A stretch of 64,000 nucleotides of DNA from Rhodanobacter sp. FDAARGOS 1247 (GCF_016889805.1 NZ_CP069535.1:930001-994000); one strand, 5' to 3'; shown: positions 9,150-18,436, counted from the first letter of the stretch. Notes: generated by a model not told the origin, from the sequence alone. Program-made: numbers and translations.

Positions 9150-10466
9150 ATGTTCACCTACTACCTCGACCTCGCCCTGCGCAGCCTCAGGCGCAACCGC
9201 ATGCTCACCGCGCTGATGATCGTCGCCATCGCGGTCGGCATCGGCGCCAGCATGACCACGCTGACGGTGATGCACCTGCTGTCGGGGGATCCGCTGCCGG
9301 GCAAGAGCGCGCACCTGTTCTACGCGCAGGTGGATGCGGCACCCGATTCGAAGAAGCGCGAGCCGTACGACGTGCTGGACTACCAGTCGGCGGTCGACCT
9401 GTGGAGCGCGAAGCGCGCCGACCGGCAGACGCTGATCGCGGACAGCCAGATCAAGGTGCATGCGCCGGAGGCGAACCAGCCGCCGCTGATGCTGATGATG
9501 CTGTCCACCACCTCGGACTTTTTCCCGATGTTCGACGTGCCGTTCCAGTACGGCCGGGGCTGGAGCGCGGACGACGATGCGAGGCATGCGCGCGTGGCGG
9601 TGATCTCGGCCGACCTCAACAACAAGCTGTTCGGCGGCGCCGACAGCACCGGCCGCAGCCTGCGCCTGCGCGACAGCGACGTGCGCATCGTCGGCGTGCT
9701 CAAGCCATGGCGGCCGTCGCCGCAGTTCTACAACGTGGCCGGCGGCCGGTTCTCCGAGGGCCAGACCGCGGGCTTCTACACCAAGCCCGAGGATGTGTTC
9801 ACGCCGTTCACCAGCGGGCTGGAGATCAACGACGGCAACTTCCAGCCGTTCACCTGCTGGGCCCGACCCGCCACGCCCGGCCATCTGCAGAACGCGCCCT
9901 GCGTGTGGATCGGGCTGTGGGTGCAACTGGACAGTGCGGCCGGGGCCGCCGGCTACCGTAGCTTCCTCGGCGACTATGTCGCGCAGCAGAAGGCGCTGGG
10001 TCGCTTCACCCGTTCCGACACGCGCCTGCGCGACCTGATGCAGTGGCTGGATTTCAATGGCGTGGTGCCGCGCGACGTGCGCCTGCAGACCTGGCTGGCG
10101 TTCGCGTTCCTGGCGATCTGCCTGTTCAACACCGTCGGCCTGCTGCTGGCGAAATTCCTGCGCCGCAGCGGCGAGATCGGCGTGCGCCGCGCGCTTGGCG
10201 CAAGCCGTGCGGCGGTGTTCGCGCAATGCCTGACCGAGGCGGGAATGATCGGTCTGATCGGTGGCGTCGCCGGCTGGCTGCTCACTCTCACCGGCCTGTG
10301 GCTGGTGCGCCGGCAGCCGACGCCGTATGCCGACATGGTGCATCTGGACCTGGGCATGTTCCTGGTCACCTTTGCACTGGCCGTCGCCACCAGCCTGCTG
10401 GCCGGCCTGCTGCCGGCGATGCTGGCATCCCGGGTAGCGCCGGTCCTGCAGCTGAAGACGCTGTAG
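9150..10466 (+). CDS. ABC transporter permease, MacB/FtsX family, A type (pair 4)
   Basis: A 438-residue permease beginning MFTYYLDLALRSLRRNRM. It shows an N-terminal helix, a periplasmic domain with FFPMFDVPFQYGRGW, the cysteine pair in FTCWAR and APCVW, and the C-terminal motif FLRRSGEIGVRRALGASRA. A ribosome site (GGAGAG at about 9138) precedes the ATG. Unlike most pairs, its B partner is separated by 138 bases containing a tandem repeat, so coupling within this pair has probably been disrupted. Confidence 0.9.
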   Translation: MFTYYLDLALRSLRRNRMLTALMIVAIAVGIGASMTTLTVMHLLSGDPLPGKSAHLFYAQVDAAPDSKKREPYDVLDYQSAVDLWSAKRADRQTLIADSQIKVHAPEANQPPLMLMMLSTTSDFFPMFDVPFQYGRGWSADDDARHARVAVISADLNNKLFGGADSTGRSLRLRDSDVRIVGVLKPWRPSPQFYNVAGGRFSEGQTAGFYTKPEDVFTPFTSGLEINDGNFQPFTCWARPATPGHLQNAPCVWIGLWVQLDSAAGAAGYRSFLGDYVAQQKALGRFTRSDTRLRDLMQWLDFNGVVPRDVRLQTWLAFAFLAICLFNTVGLLLAKFLRRSGEIGVRRALGASRAAVFAQCLTEAGMIGLIGGVAGWLLTLTGLWLVRRQPTPYADMVHLDLGMFLVTFALAVATSLLAGLLPAMLASRVAPVLQLKTL

Positions 10467-10472
10467 TGCGCC

Positions 10473-10575
10473 GTCCCTGCGCAAGAGCCCGGCCATCCGT
10501 GGCCGGACTTTTCGGAAAGGCACTGTCCCTGCGCAAGAGCCCGGCCATCCCTGGTCGGACTTTTCGGAAAGGCAC
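10473..10575. repeat. 51-base tandem repeat, two copies, each with a CA-TCC-TG hairpin
   Basis: Two near-identical 51-base units lie at 10473-10523 and 10525-10575, in the gap between an A gene and its B partner. Each carries a hairpin: CCGGCCA-TCCG-TGGCCGG in copy 1 and CCGGCCA-TCCC-TGGTCGG in copy 2, where the one stem change leaves a G-T/G-U pair. The apex (CA, TCC loop, TG) is the same as in the hairpins of the large inverted element at 43863-44555. Confidence 0.85.
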
Positions 10576-10604
10576 CGTTCTCACCAAGCATCAGGTAACG
10601 AGAA

Positions 10605-11819
10605 ATGCAGATTCAACCGATACTCGCTGCGTTGCGCCGCCATCGTCTCGCCACCGCGCTGATCGCGCTGGAGATCGCGCTGGCCTGTGCCGTGCTGTGC
10701 AACGCCTGCTTCCTGATCGCCAACCGGCTTGCGCTGATGCAGGTTCACAGCGGCGTCGATGAAACCTCGCTGGCCACGCTTCACCTGACCGGCTACGAGC
10801 CCGAGCAGGCGGTGGATCTCAATGCGCGGGTGCAGGCCGGGCTGGGGCGTATCGCGGGCATGCAATCGGTCAGCGTGATCAATGCGGTGCCGTTCGGCCA
10901 GCATGCGGGTACCGCCGGCATCATGCTCGATCCTGCCGGCAAGCACTTCGGTGGCGTGGTGGATTTCTACGTCGGCGGTCCCGGCAGCTTCAAGGCACTG
11001 GGCCTGCAACTGGTGGCGGGCAGTGCGCCGCAGGCCGGCGACTATCAGCCGATGAACGACTTCGTGCCTGACGACGCCACGGTATGGGTCACCCGCGCCC
11101 TGGCCGGGCATCTGTGGCCGGACGCGGATCCGCTGGGCAAGGAATTCTGGATGGGCAAATCGCACTTCCGGGTCGGTGGCGTGCTCGCGCACCTGGTGCG
11201 GCCCAGCGGCGGCGAAGGCGGCTCCGAGACGGTCGAATGGTCGGTGTTCGTGCCGGCCCGGCCCGGCGCCAGCCTGGCCGGCACCTATCTGTTGCGCGCC
11301 GCCCCGCAGGACCTGCCGCGCGTGCTGCGCGACGCGCGCGCCGCGATGGTGAAGATCGCCCCGGATGCGGTGGTCGACACGCTGGCCAGCCAGACCATCA
11401 GCGACCTGCGCGAAGGCTACTTCCGCGAAGATCGCGCCATGGCCGGCATGCTGCTCGGCGTGATCGCCGCGCTGCTGCTGGTGACCGCGCTGGGCATCGT
11501 GGGCCTGGCCAGTTTCTGGGTGGCGCAGCGACGCAAGCAGATCGGCATCCGACGTGCGATAGGCGCCACCCGCGCCGACATCCTGCATTACTTCCAGACC
11601 GAGAATTTCCTCATCGTCAGCGGCGGCATCGTGCTGGGCATGGCCCTGGCCTATGCGCTCAACCTGATGCTGATGACCCGTTACGAATTGCCGCGCCTGC
11701 CGCTGTTCTACCTGCCGATCGGCGCGCTGGTGCTGTGGGCGTTGGGCCAGCTGTCCGTGCTGGGGCCGGCGCTGCGCGCGGCGGCGGTGCCGCCGGTCGT
11801 GGCGACAAGATCGGCATGA
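10605..11819 (+). CDS. ABC transporter permease, MacB/FtsX family, B type (pair 4)
   Basis: A 404-residue permease, MQIQPILAALRRHRLATAL, first helix LIALEIALACAVLCNACFLI, then the periplasmic domain (LAGHLWPDADPLGKEFWMG) and FtsX helices with AQRRKQIGIRRAIGATRAD. It ends VPPVVATRSA. It lies in the usual array direction but 138 bases after its A partner, with repeats in between. GTAACGAGAA precedes the ATG as a modest ribosome site. Confidence 0.88.
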   Translation: MQIQPILAALRRHRLATALIALEIALACAVLCNACFLIANRLALMQVHSGVDETSLATLHLTGYEPEQAVDLNARVQAGLGRIAGMQSVSVINAVPFGQHAGTAGIMLDPAGKHFGGVVDFYVGGPGSFKALGLQLVAGSAPQAGDYQPMNDFVPDDATVWVTRALAGHLWPDADPLGKEFWMGKSHFRVGGVLAHLVRPSGGEGGSETVEWSVFVPARPGASLAGTYLLRAAPQDLPRVLRDARAAMVKIAPDAVVDTLASQTISDLREGYFREDRAMAGMLLGVIAALLLVTALGIVGLASFWVAQRRKQIGIRRAIGATRADILHYFQTENFLIVSGGIVLGMALAYALNLMLMTRYELPRLPLFYLPIGALVLWALGQLSVLGPALRAAAVPPVVATRSA

Positions 11820-11843
11820 CGAAGACCTGCGGGAGCCCCCTGA

Positions 11844-11891
11844 CCCTTGTTCGGGCTTCGCCAAGGGACAAGACGTCGCCCGCCAGCGGGC
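11844..11891. repeat. two hairpins between permease pairs 4 and 5
   Basis: The 106-base gap holds CCCTTG...CAAGGG (11844-11867) and the tight hairpin GCCCGC-CA-GCGGGC (11878-11891). Neither is followed by a T-run, so a classical terminator is unlikely. They probably belong to the intergenic palindromes that occupy most gaps between pairs. Confidence 0.45.
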
Positions 11892-11925
11892 TTCTGCGGA
11901 AAGCGTGTTGAAGAAGGGGAACGGA

Positions 11926-13227
11926 ATGTTCGGTTACTACATGGATCTCGCGCTGCGCAGCCTGAAGCGCAACCCGGTGCTCACCGCGCTGATGGTGCTG
12001 GCGATCGGGCTGGGCATCGGCGCCAGCATGACGATGCTGACCCTGCTGCACGTAATGACCGCCGATCCGATACCCGATCGCAGTGCCCAGCTGTTCTATC
12101 CGCAACTGGATCCGCAGAGCATGGAAGACTACAAGGCAGGCGAGGACCCGCCCGACCAGCTGACCTGGACCGATGCCATGAACCTGTTGCACGCAGGGCG
12201 GGGCGTGCGCCAGGTGGCGATGACCGGTGGCCAGGTGACGGTGCGCCCGGAAGGAGGCAAGGCGCGCGCGTTCTTCGCGGATGCGCGCTACACCTCGGCC
12301 TACTTCTTCGGTCTGTTCGATGTGCCGTTCGCCTACGGCAACGGCTGGACCGCGGCGGACGACGAGAAGCAGGCGCGGGTGGCCGTGCTCTCGCGCAAGC
12401 TGGCCGACAAGCTGTACGGTGCCGATCGCGCGGTGGGGCAGTCGCTGCAACTGGGCAAGTATGGTTTCCGCGTCATCGGCGTGATCGACGCATGGGATCC
12501 GGTGCCGCACTACTACGACCTGACGCACGGCGGCTATGCCCGTTCCGAGGAAATTTTCCTGCCGCTGGAGACGGCGATTGCGCTCAAGCAGGGCACCTCC
12601 GGAAGCATCAGTTGCTGGGGCCGCATGCCCGAGGATGGCGACATGCGCAATTCCGACTGCGTGTGGACCCAATTCTGGGTCCAGCTGGATACGCCGGCAC
12701 AGGTTGCCGGCTACCGCGAGTTCCTGACCCACTACTCGCAGGAGCAGAAGGCGCTGGGTCGCTTCGCCCGGCAGCCCAACACGCGCCTGCGCGACGTGAT
12801 GGGCTGGCTGGATTACAACCACGTGGTGCCTGGCAGCGTGCAGCTGCAAGGCCTGCTGGCGCTGGGTTTCATGCTGGTCTGCCTGCTCAATACCGTGGCG
12901 CTGCTGCTGGTGAAGTTCCTGCGCCGCGGCGGCGAGTTGAGCGTGCGCCGAGCGATGGGGGCCTCGCGGCGGGCGGTGTTCGCCCAGTTGCTGGTGGAGG
13001 CCTCGCTGGTGGGCTTGAGCGGTGGCGGGGCCGGTTTGCTGTTGGCCGCCTTCGGCTTGTGGATCGTGCGGCAGCAGCCGGCGCAATACGCCGCCCTGGC
13101 ACACCTGGACCCGACGATGCTGCTGACGACCTTCGTGCTGGCCGTCTGCGCGACGGTGCTGGCCGCGGTGTTTCCGGCATGGCGCGCCTGCCGCCTGGCG
13201 CCGGCCCGCCTGTTGAAGATCCAGTGA
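11926..13227 (+). CDS. ABC transporter permease, MacB/FtsX family, A type (pair 5)
   Basis: A 433-residue permease beginning MFGYYMDLALRSLKRNPV. The periplasmic domain includes FFGLFDVPFAYGNGW and the cysteine pair (ISCWGR and SDCVW). The C-terminal loop reads FLRRGGELSVRRAMGASRR, with glycine replacing the usual serine of FLRRSGE. An in-frame ATG at 11905 would add seven residues, but AAGGGGAACGG before 11926 and the paralogues favour 11926. The B partner starts four bases after the stop. Confidence 0.9.
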   Translation: MFGYYMDLALRSLKRNPVLTALMVLAIGLGIGASMTMLTLLHVMTADPIPDRSAQLFYPQLDPQSMEDYKAGEDPPDQLTWTDAMNLLHAGRGVRQVAMTGGQVTVRPEGGKARAFFADARYTSAYFFGLFDVPFAYGNGWTAADDEKQARVAVLSRKLADKLYGADRAVGQSLQLGKYGFRVIGVIDAWDPVPHYYDLTHGGYARSEEIFLPLETAIALKQGTSGSISCWGRMPEDGDMRNSDCVWTQFWVQLDTPAQVAGYREFLTHYSQEQKALGRFARQPNTRLRDVMGWLDYNHVVPGSVQLQGLLALGFMLVCLLNTVALLLVKFLRRGGELSVRRAMGASRRAVFAQLLVEASLVGLSGGGAGLLLAAFGLWIVRQQPAQYAALAHLDPTMLLTTFVLAVCATVLAAVFPAWRACRLAPARLLKIQ

Positions 13228-13231
13228 GGGC

Positions 13232-14458
13232 ATGACCATGCATCCGATCGTTGCCGCACTGAAACACCACAAGACCACCGTGATCCTGGTCGTGCTGGAG
13301 ATCGCGCTGACCTGCGCCATCGTCACCAACGCCCTGTTCCTGATCGGCGATCGCCTGGGCACCATGCAGCTGACCACGGGCGTGGCCGACAACGAACTGG
13401 TATGGGCCAGAAGCAGCGGCATCGACGATGACGCCACCCCCGCCAGCCGTGCCAGCCAGAAGGCCGCCGACCTTGCCGCCCTGCGCGGCATGCCGGGAGT
13501 CAAGGCGGTGGCGATGGTCAATTCGCTGCCGCTCAGCCGCAACTACTGGAGCACCTGCCTCGGCATCCGCCCGGGTGGCGACAAGGCGGCCCGGGTCTGC
13601 AACCTCGTGGAGTACCTGGGCACGCCGGGCTACGTTGGCACGCTGGGGGTGCAGCTTTCGGCCGGGCGCGATTTCCTGCCGGCGGAATATGTCGACTACA
13701 AGGGCTTCAACGACCCGCCGCCGCCGGTCATGATCGTCACTCAGGCGCTGGCCGGACGGCTGTGGCCAGGCCAGTCACCGATCGGAAAGGCGGTCTTTTT
13801 CGGCGACAAGGGCCAGCATGCCGTGCATGTCATCGGTGTGGTCGCGCATCTGCTCAACCCGAGCATCACCAAATACCATGGTGTCGAGTCGGGCTTCCTG
13901 TGGCCGGTACGTTCGCTTGCCGGTGGCATGTACGTGCTGCGCACCACGCCCGAAGCGCGCGACGCCGTGCAGCGCGACCTGCCCAGGGTGCTGGATGGCG
14001 TGGACGACCAGCGCGTCCTCACCGACAACCACAGCTACGTGGATACCGTGAAGGATTACTTCCATGATGATCGCGCGCTGATCTGGCTGCTGCTGGTGGT
14101 GATCGGCTGCCTGCTGGCGTTGACCGCGCTGGGCGTGGTCGGGCTGTCCAGTTTCTGGGTGCAGCAGCGCACGCACCAGATCGGCATCCGCCGGGCCATC
14201 GGCGCCACCCGGCGCGACATCCTCCGCTACTTCCAGATCGAGAATTTCCTGATCGTCACGGGCGGCATCGCGCTCGGCTTGCTGTTGGCCGTGGCGCTGA
14301 ACCTGCTGTTGATGAAGCACTACGAGCTACCCCGCTTGCCATGGTTCTACCTGCCGATCGCGGCGCTGGTGCTGTGGGCGTTGGGCCAGCTGGCCGTGCT
14401 GGGCCCGGCCTTGCGTGCGGCGGCGGTGCCGCCGGTCGTGGCGACGCGGAGCGTGTGA
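13232..14458 (+). CDS. ABC transporter permease, MacB/FtsX family, B type (pair 5)
   Basis: A 408-residue permease: MTMHPIVAALKHHKTTVIL, first helix VVLEIALTCAIVTNALFLI, periplasmic domain, FtsX domain with QQRTHQIGIRRAIGATRRD and the terminus VPPVVATRSV. The periplasmic part has a cysteine pair (WSTCLG and RVCNLV) that most B copies lack; only the B gene of pair 6 also has one. GAGGGC lies just before the start. Confidence 0.9.
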   Translation: MTMHPIVAALKHHKTTVILVVLEIALTCAIVTNALFLIGDRLGTMQLTTGVADNELVWARSSGIDDDATPASRASQKAADLAALRGMPGVKAVAMVNSLPLSRNYWSTCLGIRPGGDKAARVCNLVEYLGTPGYVGTLGVQLSAGRDFLPAEYVDYKGFNDPPPPVMIVTQALAGRLWPGQSPIGKAVFFGDKGQHAVHVIGVVAHLLNPSITKYHGVESGFLWPVRSLAGGMYVLRTTPEARDAVQRDLPRVLDGVDDQRVLTDNHSYVDTVKDYFHDDRALIWLLLVVIGCLLALTALGVVGLSSFWVQQRTHQIGIRRAIGATRRDILRYFQIENFLIVTGGIALGLLLAVALNLLLMKHYELPRLPWFYLPIAALVLWALGQLAVLGPALRAAAVPPVVATRSV

Positions 14459-14515
14459 CCGTGTGGCTGTCTTCGCACGCTGCCATGACGGCGCCGCTCG
14501 GCGGCGATCCACCGC

Positions 14516-14558
14516 ATTCAATTTGTTTCGACGTGGCATTCAATTTGTTTCGACGTGG
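14516..14558. repeat. 22-base direct tandem duplication upstream of the hydrolase gene
   Basis: The unit ATTCAATTTGTTTCGACGTGG occurs at 14516-14536 and again at 14538-14558 (period 22), ending at the hydrolase ribosome site GTGGAG. This part is AT-richer than its surroundings. The duplication could alter promoter spacing or simply mark replication slippage. Confidence 0.85.
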
Positions 14559-14565
14559 AGTTTCG

Positions 14566-15759
14566 ATGAGCATGTTCCGTACCGCATTCCTGCTCCTGGC
14601 GATGGCCGCGCTGGGCGCGCCGTGGCGCGATGCATCGGCCGCCCAGGCGACGGCCGCCTCGTCCGCCGCACCTGTCGCGTCCTCCGGCGCTGCAGCGGAG
14701 ATGATTTCGCGCGCCGAAGTCAGCCGCGTCATCGGCAACACGCGCAGGATCGTCTCGCCGAACGGGGTGGACGAACGCATCAAGCTGCGCATCGGCGGCA
14801 TCGACCAGTGGCTGTCGATCCGCGGCCGCGACCGGCGCAATCCGATCCTGCTGTTCCTCCACGGTGGCCCGGCCGCGGTGACGATGCCGGCCAGCTACAC
14901 CTTCCAGTCGCCGTGGGAGGATTTCTTCACCGTCGTGCAATGGGACCAGCGCGGTGCGGGCAAGACCTACGCCGCCAACACCGAGCAGCAGATGTCGCCG
15001 GGCATGACGATCGAAGGCATGACCGACGATGCGGCGCAGGTCGTGCAGTACCTGCGCCAGCATTACGGCAAGCAGAAGATCTTCCTGCTCGGCCATTCCT
15101 GGGGCACGGTGCTGGGCACGCGACTGGCCCGGCAGCACCCGGACTGGTTCCACGCCTACATCGGCGTGGGCCAGGTGGTGAACGTGCGCAGGAACGAGGA
15201 GATCGGCTTCGCCTTCGCCCTGCGTGCGGCAAAGGCCGACCACAACCCGCAGGCCGTGCGCGAGCTGGAGGCGCTGATGCCTTACCCGGGTACGGCGCCG
15301 ATGACGCTGCAGCGCATCGGCACGCGCAGCAAGTGGGAGACCTACTACGGCGGTCTCACTCATGGCCGCAAGGATTTCTCCTACTACGCCGATGCCGAGG
15401 GTCTCTCGCCCGACTACGACCAGGCCGAGCTCGACGCGATCGGCAAGGGCAGCGTGTACACGCTCAACCACCTGTTGCAGCCGCTGCTCGGCGTGGATCT
15501 CGATGACATGACGGACTTCGGTTGCCCGGTGCTCCTGTTCGTCGGACAGCACGACTACACCACCTCGCACGAACTGGCCGAGCAATGGTTCGGGCGCATC
15601 CGCGCACCGTCGAAGCGCATGGTGCTGTTCGCCGATTCGGCGCACATGGTGATGCAGGAGCAGCCGGGCCGCTTCCTGATGCACCTGGTGACGGATGCGC
15701 TGCCGCTGGCGCAGAAAGCCGGCGATGCGGCACCGCCGGAGGTCACCCGCGGGGATTGA
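14566..15759 (+). CDS. secreted alpha/beta hydrolase, prolyl-aminopeptidase-like (peptidase S33)
   Basis: A 397-residue exported enzyme. A signal peptide (MSMFRTAFLLLAMAALGAPW, cleavage near ASA-AQ) is followed by an alpha/beta-hydrolase fold. The oxyanion motif HGGP is at residues 99-102, the nucleophile Ser178 lies in GHSWG, the acid is probably Asp330 (GQHDYTT), and the base is His360 (SAHMVMQEQP). HGGP with GHSWG and DQRGAG is typical of proline iminopeptidases and relatives, which remove N-terminal proline or hydrolyse small amides or esters. The start has GTGGAG five bases upstream. It sits between two permease pairs, suggesting a periplasmic job linked to the array; substrate unknown. 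Confidence 0.85.
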   Translation: MSMFRTAFLLLAMAALGAPWRDASAAQATAASSAAPVASSGAAAEMISRAEVSRVIGNTRRIVSPNGVDERIKLRIGGIDQWLSIRGRDRRNPILLFLHGGPAAVTMPASYTFQSPWEDFFTVVQWDQRGAGKTYAANTEQQMSPGMTIEGMTDDAAQVVQYLRQHYGKQKIFLLGHSWGTVLGTRLARQHPDWFHAYIGVGQVVNVRRNEEIGFAFALRAAKADHNPQAVRELEALMPYPGTAPMTLQRIGTRSKWETYYGGLTHGRKDFSYYADAEGLSPDYDQAELDAIGKGSVYTLNHLLQPLLGVDLDDMTDFGCPVLLFVGQHDYTTSHELAEQWFGRIRAPSKRMVLFADSAHMVMQEQPGRFLMHLVTDALPLAQKAGDAAPPEVTRGD

Positions 15760-15817
15760 CGTGACAGGCAGGGCAGCCATGCCGGTCGGCATGGATGATG
15801 AAACTCGGAGGAAGGGA

Positions 15818-17131
15818 ATGTTCGGCTACTACCTGGATCTGGCACTGCGCAGCCTGAAGCGCAACAAAGTGCTTACCGCGCTGATGGTGCTGGCGATCGG
15901 CCTGGGCATCGGTGCGAGCATGACGATGATCACGGTGCTGCACGTGATGACCAACGATCCCTTGCCCGGGCGCAGCGCGACGTTGTTCACGCCGCACCTC
16001 GACCCGTTGCCGCTGGACTACAAGCATCACAGCGATGGCCCCGATCCGACCGACAATCTCACCTGGCCGGATGCGATGGCCCTGCTCAAGGCGCATCCCG
16101 CCACGCGGCAGGCGGCGATGGCCGGTGGCTCGCTGCTGGTGCGCCCGGCGCGGGCGGACGTGCGGCCATTCCGTGTCGATGGCCGCTATGCCACGGCGGA
16201 CATCTTCGCGTTGTTCGGCATTCCGTTCGAGCACGGACAGGGCTGGTCCTCCGCCGACGATGCATCACGGACGCATGTGGTGGTGCTCAGCGAGACGCTG
16301 GATCGCAAGCTGTTCGGCAACAGCGGAGGCATCGGTCAGGTCGTGCGGCTGGGTGAACACGACTTCCGCGTGATCGGCGTCACCGCCGACTGGCAGCCGC
16401 AGCCGATGTTCCATGCCGACCTGTCGGCGCAATCGTTTGGCGATGCGGATCAATTCTTCCTGCCGTTGTCCGCGGCGGTGGACCTGAAGTTGCCGACCAA
16501 CGGGAATCAATCCGGCTGGGGCAAGGACGACGCCGGTGATTCCATGACCAGCGCCAACATGTCCTGGCTGCAATTCTGGGTGCAACTGCAAAGCCCCGGA
16601 CAGGCGCAGGCGTATCGCCAGTTCCTGCTCGACTATTCCGCCCAGCAGAAGGCGCTGGGCCGCTTCCAGCGCCCGCCCACGGAAGCGAAGCTGTACAGCC
16701 TGATGGGCTGGCTGGCGCACCGCAACCTGGTGCCCACGGATGTGCGCCTGCAGCTGTGGCTGGCGCTGGGTTTCCTGTTCGTGTGCATCGTCAACATCAT
16801 GGCCTTGCTGCTGGCGAAGTTCCTGCGCCGCAGCGGCGAGATCAGCGTGCGTCGCGCGCTGGGCGCGCGCCGGCGCGACATCTTCCTGCAGTTGGGCATC
16901 GAGTCGGCGATGGTCGGCGTGGCCGGCGGCCTGTCCGGCTTGCTGATCGCCCAGCTCGGCCTGTGGAGCGTGCGCCATCGCCCCGACGACTATGCGCAAC
17001 TGGCGCAGATGGACACGTCGATGCTGCTGGGCACGTTCGCGCTTTCCGTCGCCGCCAGCCTCCTGGCTGGCCTGTTGCCGACGTGGCGCGCGTGTCGCGT
17101 GCCGCCCGCGCTGCAGCTGAAGGCCTTATGA
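15818..17131 (+). CDS. ABC transporter permease, MacB/FtsX family, A type (pair 6), cysteine pair lost
   Basis: A 437-residue permease starting MFGYYLDLALRSLKRNKV with AGGAAGGG just upstream. It has the usual N-terminal helix, periplasmic MacB-PCD domain (IFALFGIPFEHGQGW) and the FtsX loop FLRRSGEISVRRALGARRR. Both cysteines conserved in other A copies are gone: position 233 is Gly (QSGWGK) and position 248 is Met (ANMSW). Loss of both together fits loss of a disulfide rather than random drift. Its B partner starts 11 bases after the stop. Confidence 0.9.
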   Translation: MFGYYLDLALRSLKRNKVLTALMVLAIGLGIGASMTMITVLHVMTNDPLPGRSATLFTPHLDPLPLDYKHHSDGPDPTDNLTWPDAMALLKAHPATRQAAMAGGSLLVRPARADVRPFRVDGRYATADIFALFGIPFEHGQGWSSADDASRTHVVVLSETLDRKLFGNSGGIGQVVRLGEHDFRVIGVTADWQPQPMFHADLSAQSFGDADQFFLPLSAAVDLKLPTNGNQSGWGKDDAGDSMTSANMSWLQFWVQLQSPGQAQAYRQFLLDYSAQQKALGRFQRPPTEAKLYSLMGWLAHRNLVPTDVRLQLWLALGFLFVCIVNIMALLLAKFLRRSGEISVRRALGARRRDIFLQLGIESAMVGVAGGLSGLLIAQLGLWSVRHRPDDYAQLAQMDTSMLLGTFALSVAASLLAGLLPTWRACRVPPALQLKAL

Positions 17132-17142
17132 GGACATCCAGC

Positions 17143-18375
17143 ATGGAACTGCGCCCGATACTCTCGACCTTGCGTCGACACAAGCTCACCGCGACCCTGC
17201 TGGTACTGCAGGCCGCCCTGACCTGCGCGATCGTCTGCAACGTGGTGTTCATGATCGCCAATCGCGTGCAGCGGATCGGCGTGCCGACGGGCATCGCCGA
17301 ACGCGAGCTGTCGGTGATCCCCAGCACGGGCATCGAGGAGGGCGAGAATCCGCAGGCGCGGCATGCCGCGGACCTGGCTGCCCTGCGTGGCGTGCGCGGC
17401 GTGCAATCGGCGGTGGCGGTCAGCTATTCGCTGCCGCTGGATCGCAGCGAGTCGTCCAGCGGCATCTGCCCCAGCAAGCAGGCGCTGGATCGGGCGATGC
17501 AGCTCAATACGATCGAAGGCAGCGGTTGCATGCAACCTGCCGTCTACGACGGCACGCCCGGCCTGGTCGGCACGCTGGGCCTGCACCTGGTCGCGGGGCG
17601 CGACTTCCGGCCGGAAGAGTACGTGAGCCAGGGCAAGCCCGCGGTGGCCATCGTCAGTCGCGCGCTGGCGCAGCATCTGTATCCGGGCAAGCAGGCGCTG
17701 GGTCAGAGCATGTACGACGGCGACAACTACATTCGCATCGTGGGCATCGTCGACCGACTGCTGCGCCCGAACCTGCGCGCGCCGGGGATCGACGAGGACA
17801 GCATGATCTGGCCGCAGCTGCCGCCGGGCTCCGGCGTGCTCTACGTGCTGCGCAGCGCCTCCGGCGATCGGGCGCGGATCCTGCAGGAGGGGTCCGCGGA
17901 ACTGCTGAAGCTCAGTGCGAACCGGCTGATCAGTGCCGCCCGCACGCAGACCTATGAGGAGATTCGAGCGGCCTATTTCCAGCGCGACACCACCATGATC
18001 GGCCTGCTGCTGGCTTCGGCCCTGGGCCTGCTGTTCGTCACCGCGCTGGGCATTACCGGGCTGGCCAATTTCTGGGTGCAGCAGCGCACGCGCAGCATCG
18101 GTATTCGCCGCGCCATCGGCGCCACGCGCGGCGACATCCTGCGCTACTTCCAGACCGAGAATTTCCTGATCGTCGGCGCCGGCATCGTGCTGGGCATGCT
18201 GCTGGCCTTCCTGTTGAACGCGGAGCTGATGCAGCACTACGAACTGGCGCGCCTGCCGCTGCTTTATCTGCCGATGGGCGCGCTGGTGCTGTGGGGCCTG
18301 GGCCAGCTGGCGGTGCTGGGGCCGGCGTTGCGCGCCGCGGCGGTGCCGCCCGTGGTGGCGACGAGGTCGACATGA
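17143..18375 (+). CDS. ABC transporter permease, MacB/FtsX family, B type (pair 6)
   Basis: A 410-residue permease, MELRPILSTLRRHKLTATL, first helix VLQAALTCAIVCNVVFMIA, periplasmic domain with a cysteine pair (SGICPS and GSGCMQ), and FtsX helices with QQRTRSIGIRRAIGATRGD, ending VPPVVATRST. The ATG at 17143 has GAGGA eight bases upstream. An in-frame ATG at 17128 overlapping the previous stop would add MRTSS and cannot be excluded, but other B copies start at MxxxPI. Confidence 0.88.
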   Translation: MELRPILSTLRRHKLTATLLVLQAALTCAIVCNVVFMIANRVQRIGVPTGIAERELSVIPSTGIEEGENPQARHAADLAALRGVRGVQSAVAVSYSLPLDRSESSSGICPSKQALDRAMQLNTIEGSGCMQPAVYDGTPGLVGTLGLHLVAGRDFRPEEYVSQGKPAVAIVSRALAQHLYPGKQALGQSMYDGDNYIRIVGIVDRLLRPNLRAPGIDEDSMIWPQLPPGSGVLYVLRSASGDRARILQEGSAELLKLSANRLISAARTQTYEEIRAAYFQRDTTMIGLLLASALGLLFVTALGITGLANFWVQQRTRSIGIRRAIGATRGDILRYFQTENFLIVGAGIVLGMLLAFLLNAELMQHYELARLPLLYLPMGALVLWGLGQLAVLGPALRAAAVPPVVATRST

Positions 18376-18436
18376 GCATGGACGGATTCACGATGGCGAT
18401 GCCACGAAAAGCGCCTTGCATGCGGAGGATCGGCTG

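Noticed and set aside
10467..10604. Remnant of an insertion sequence between pair 4 genes
   Set aside because: The repeats are direct, short and hairpin-bearing, without terminal inverted ends or any transposase fragment.
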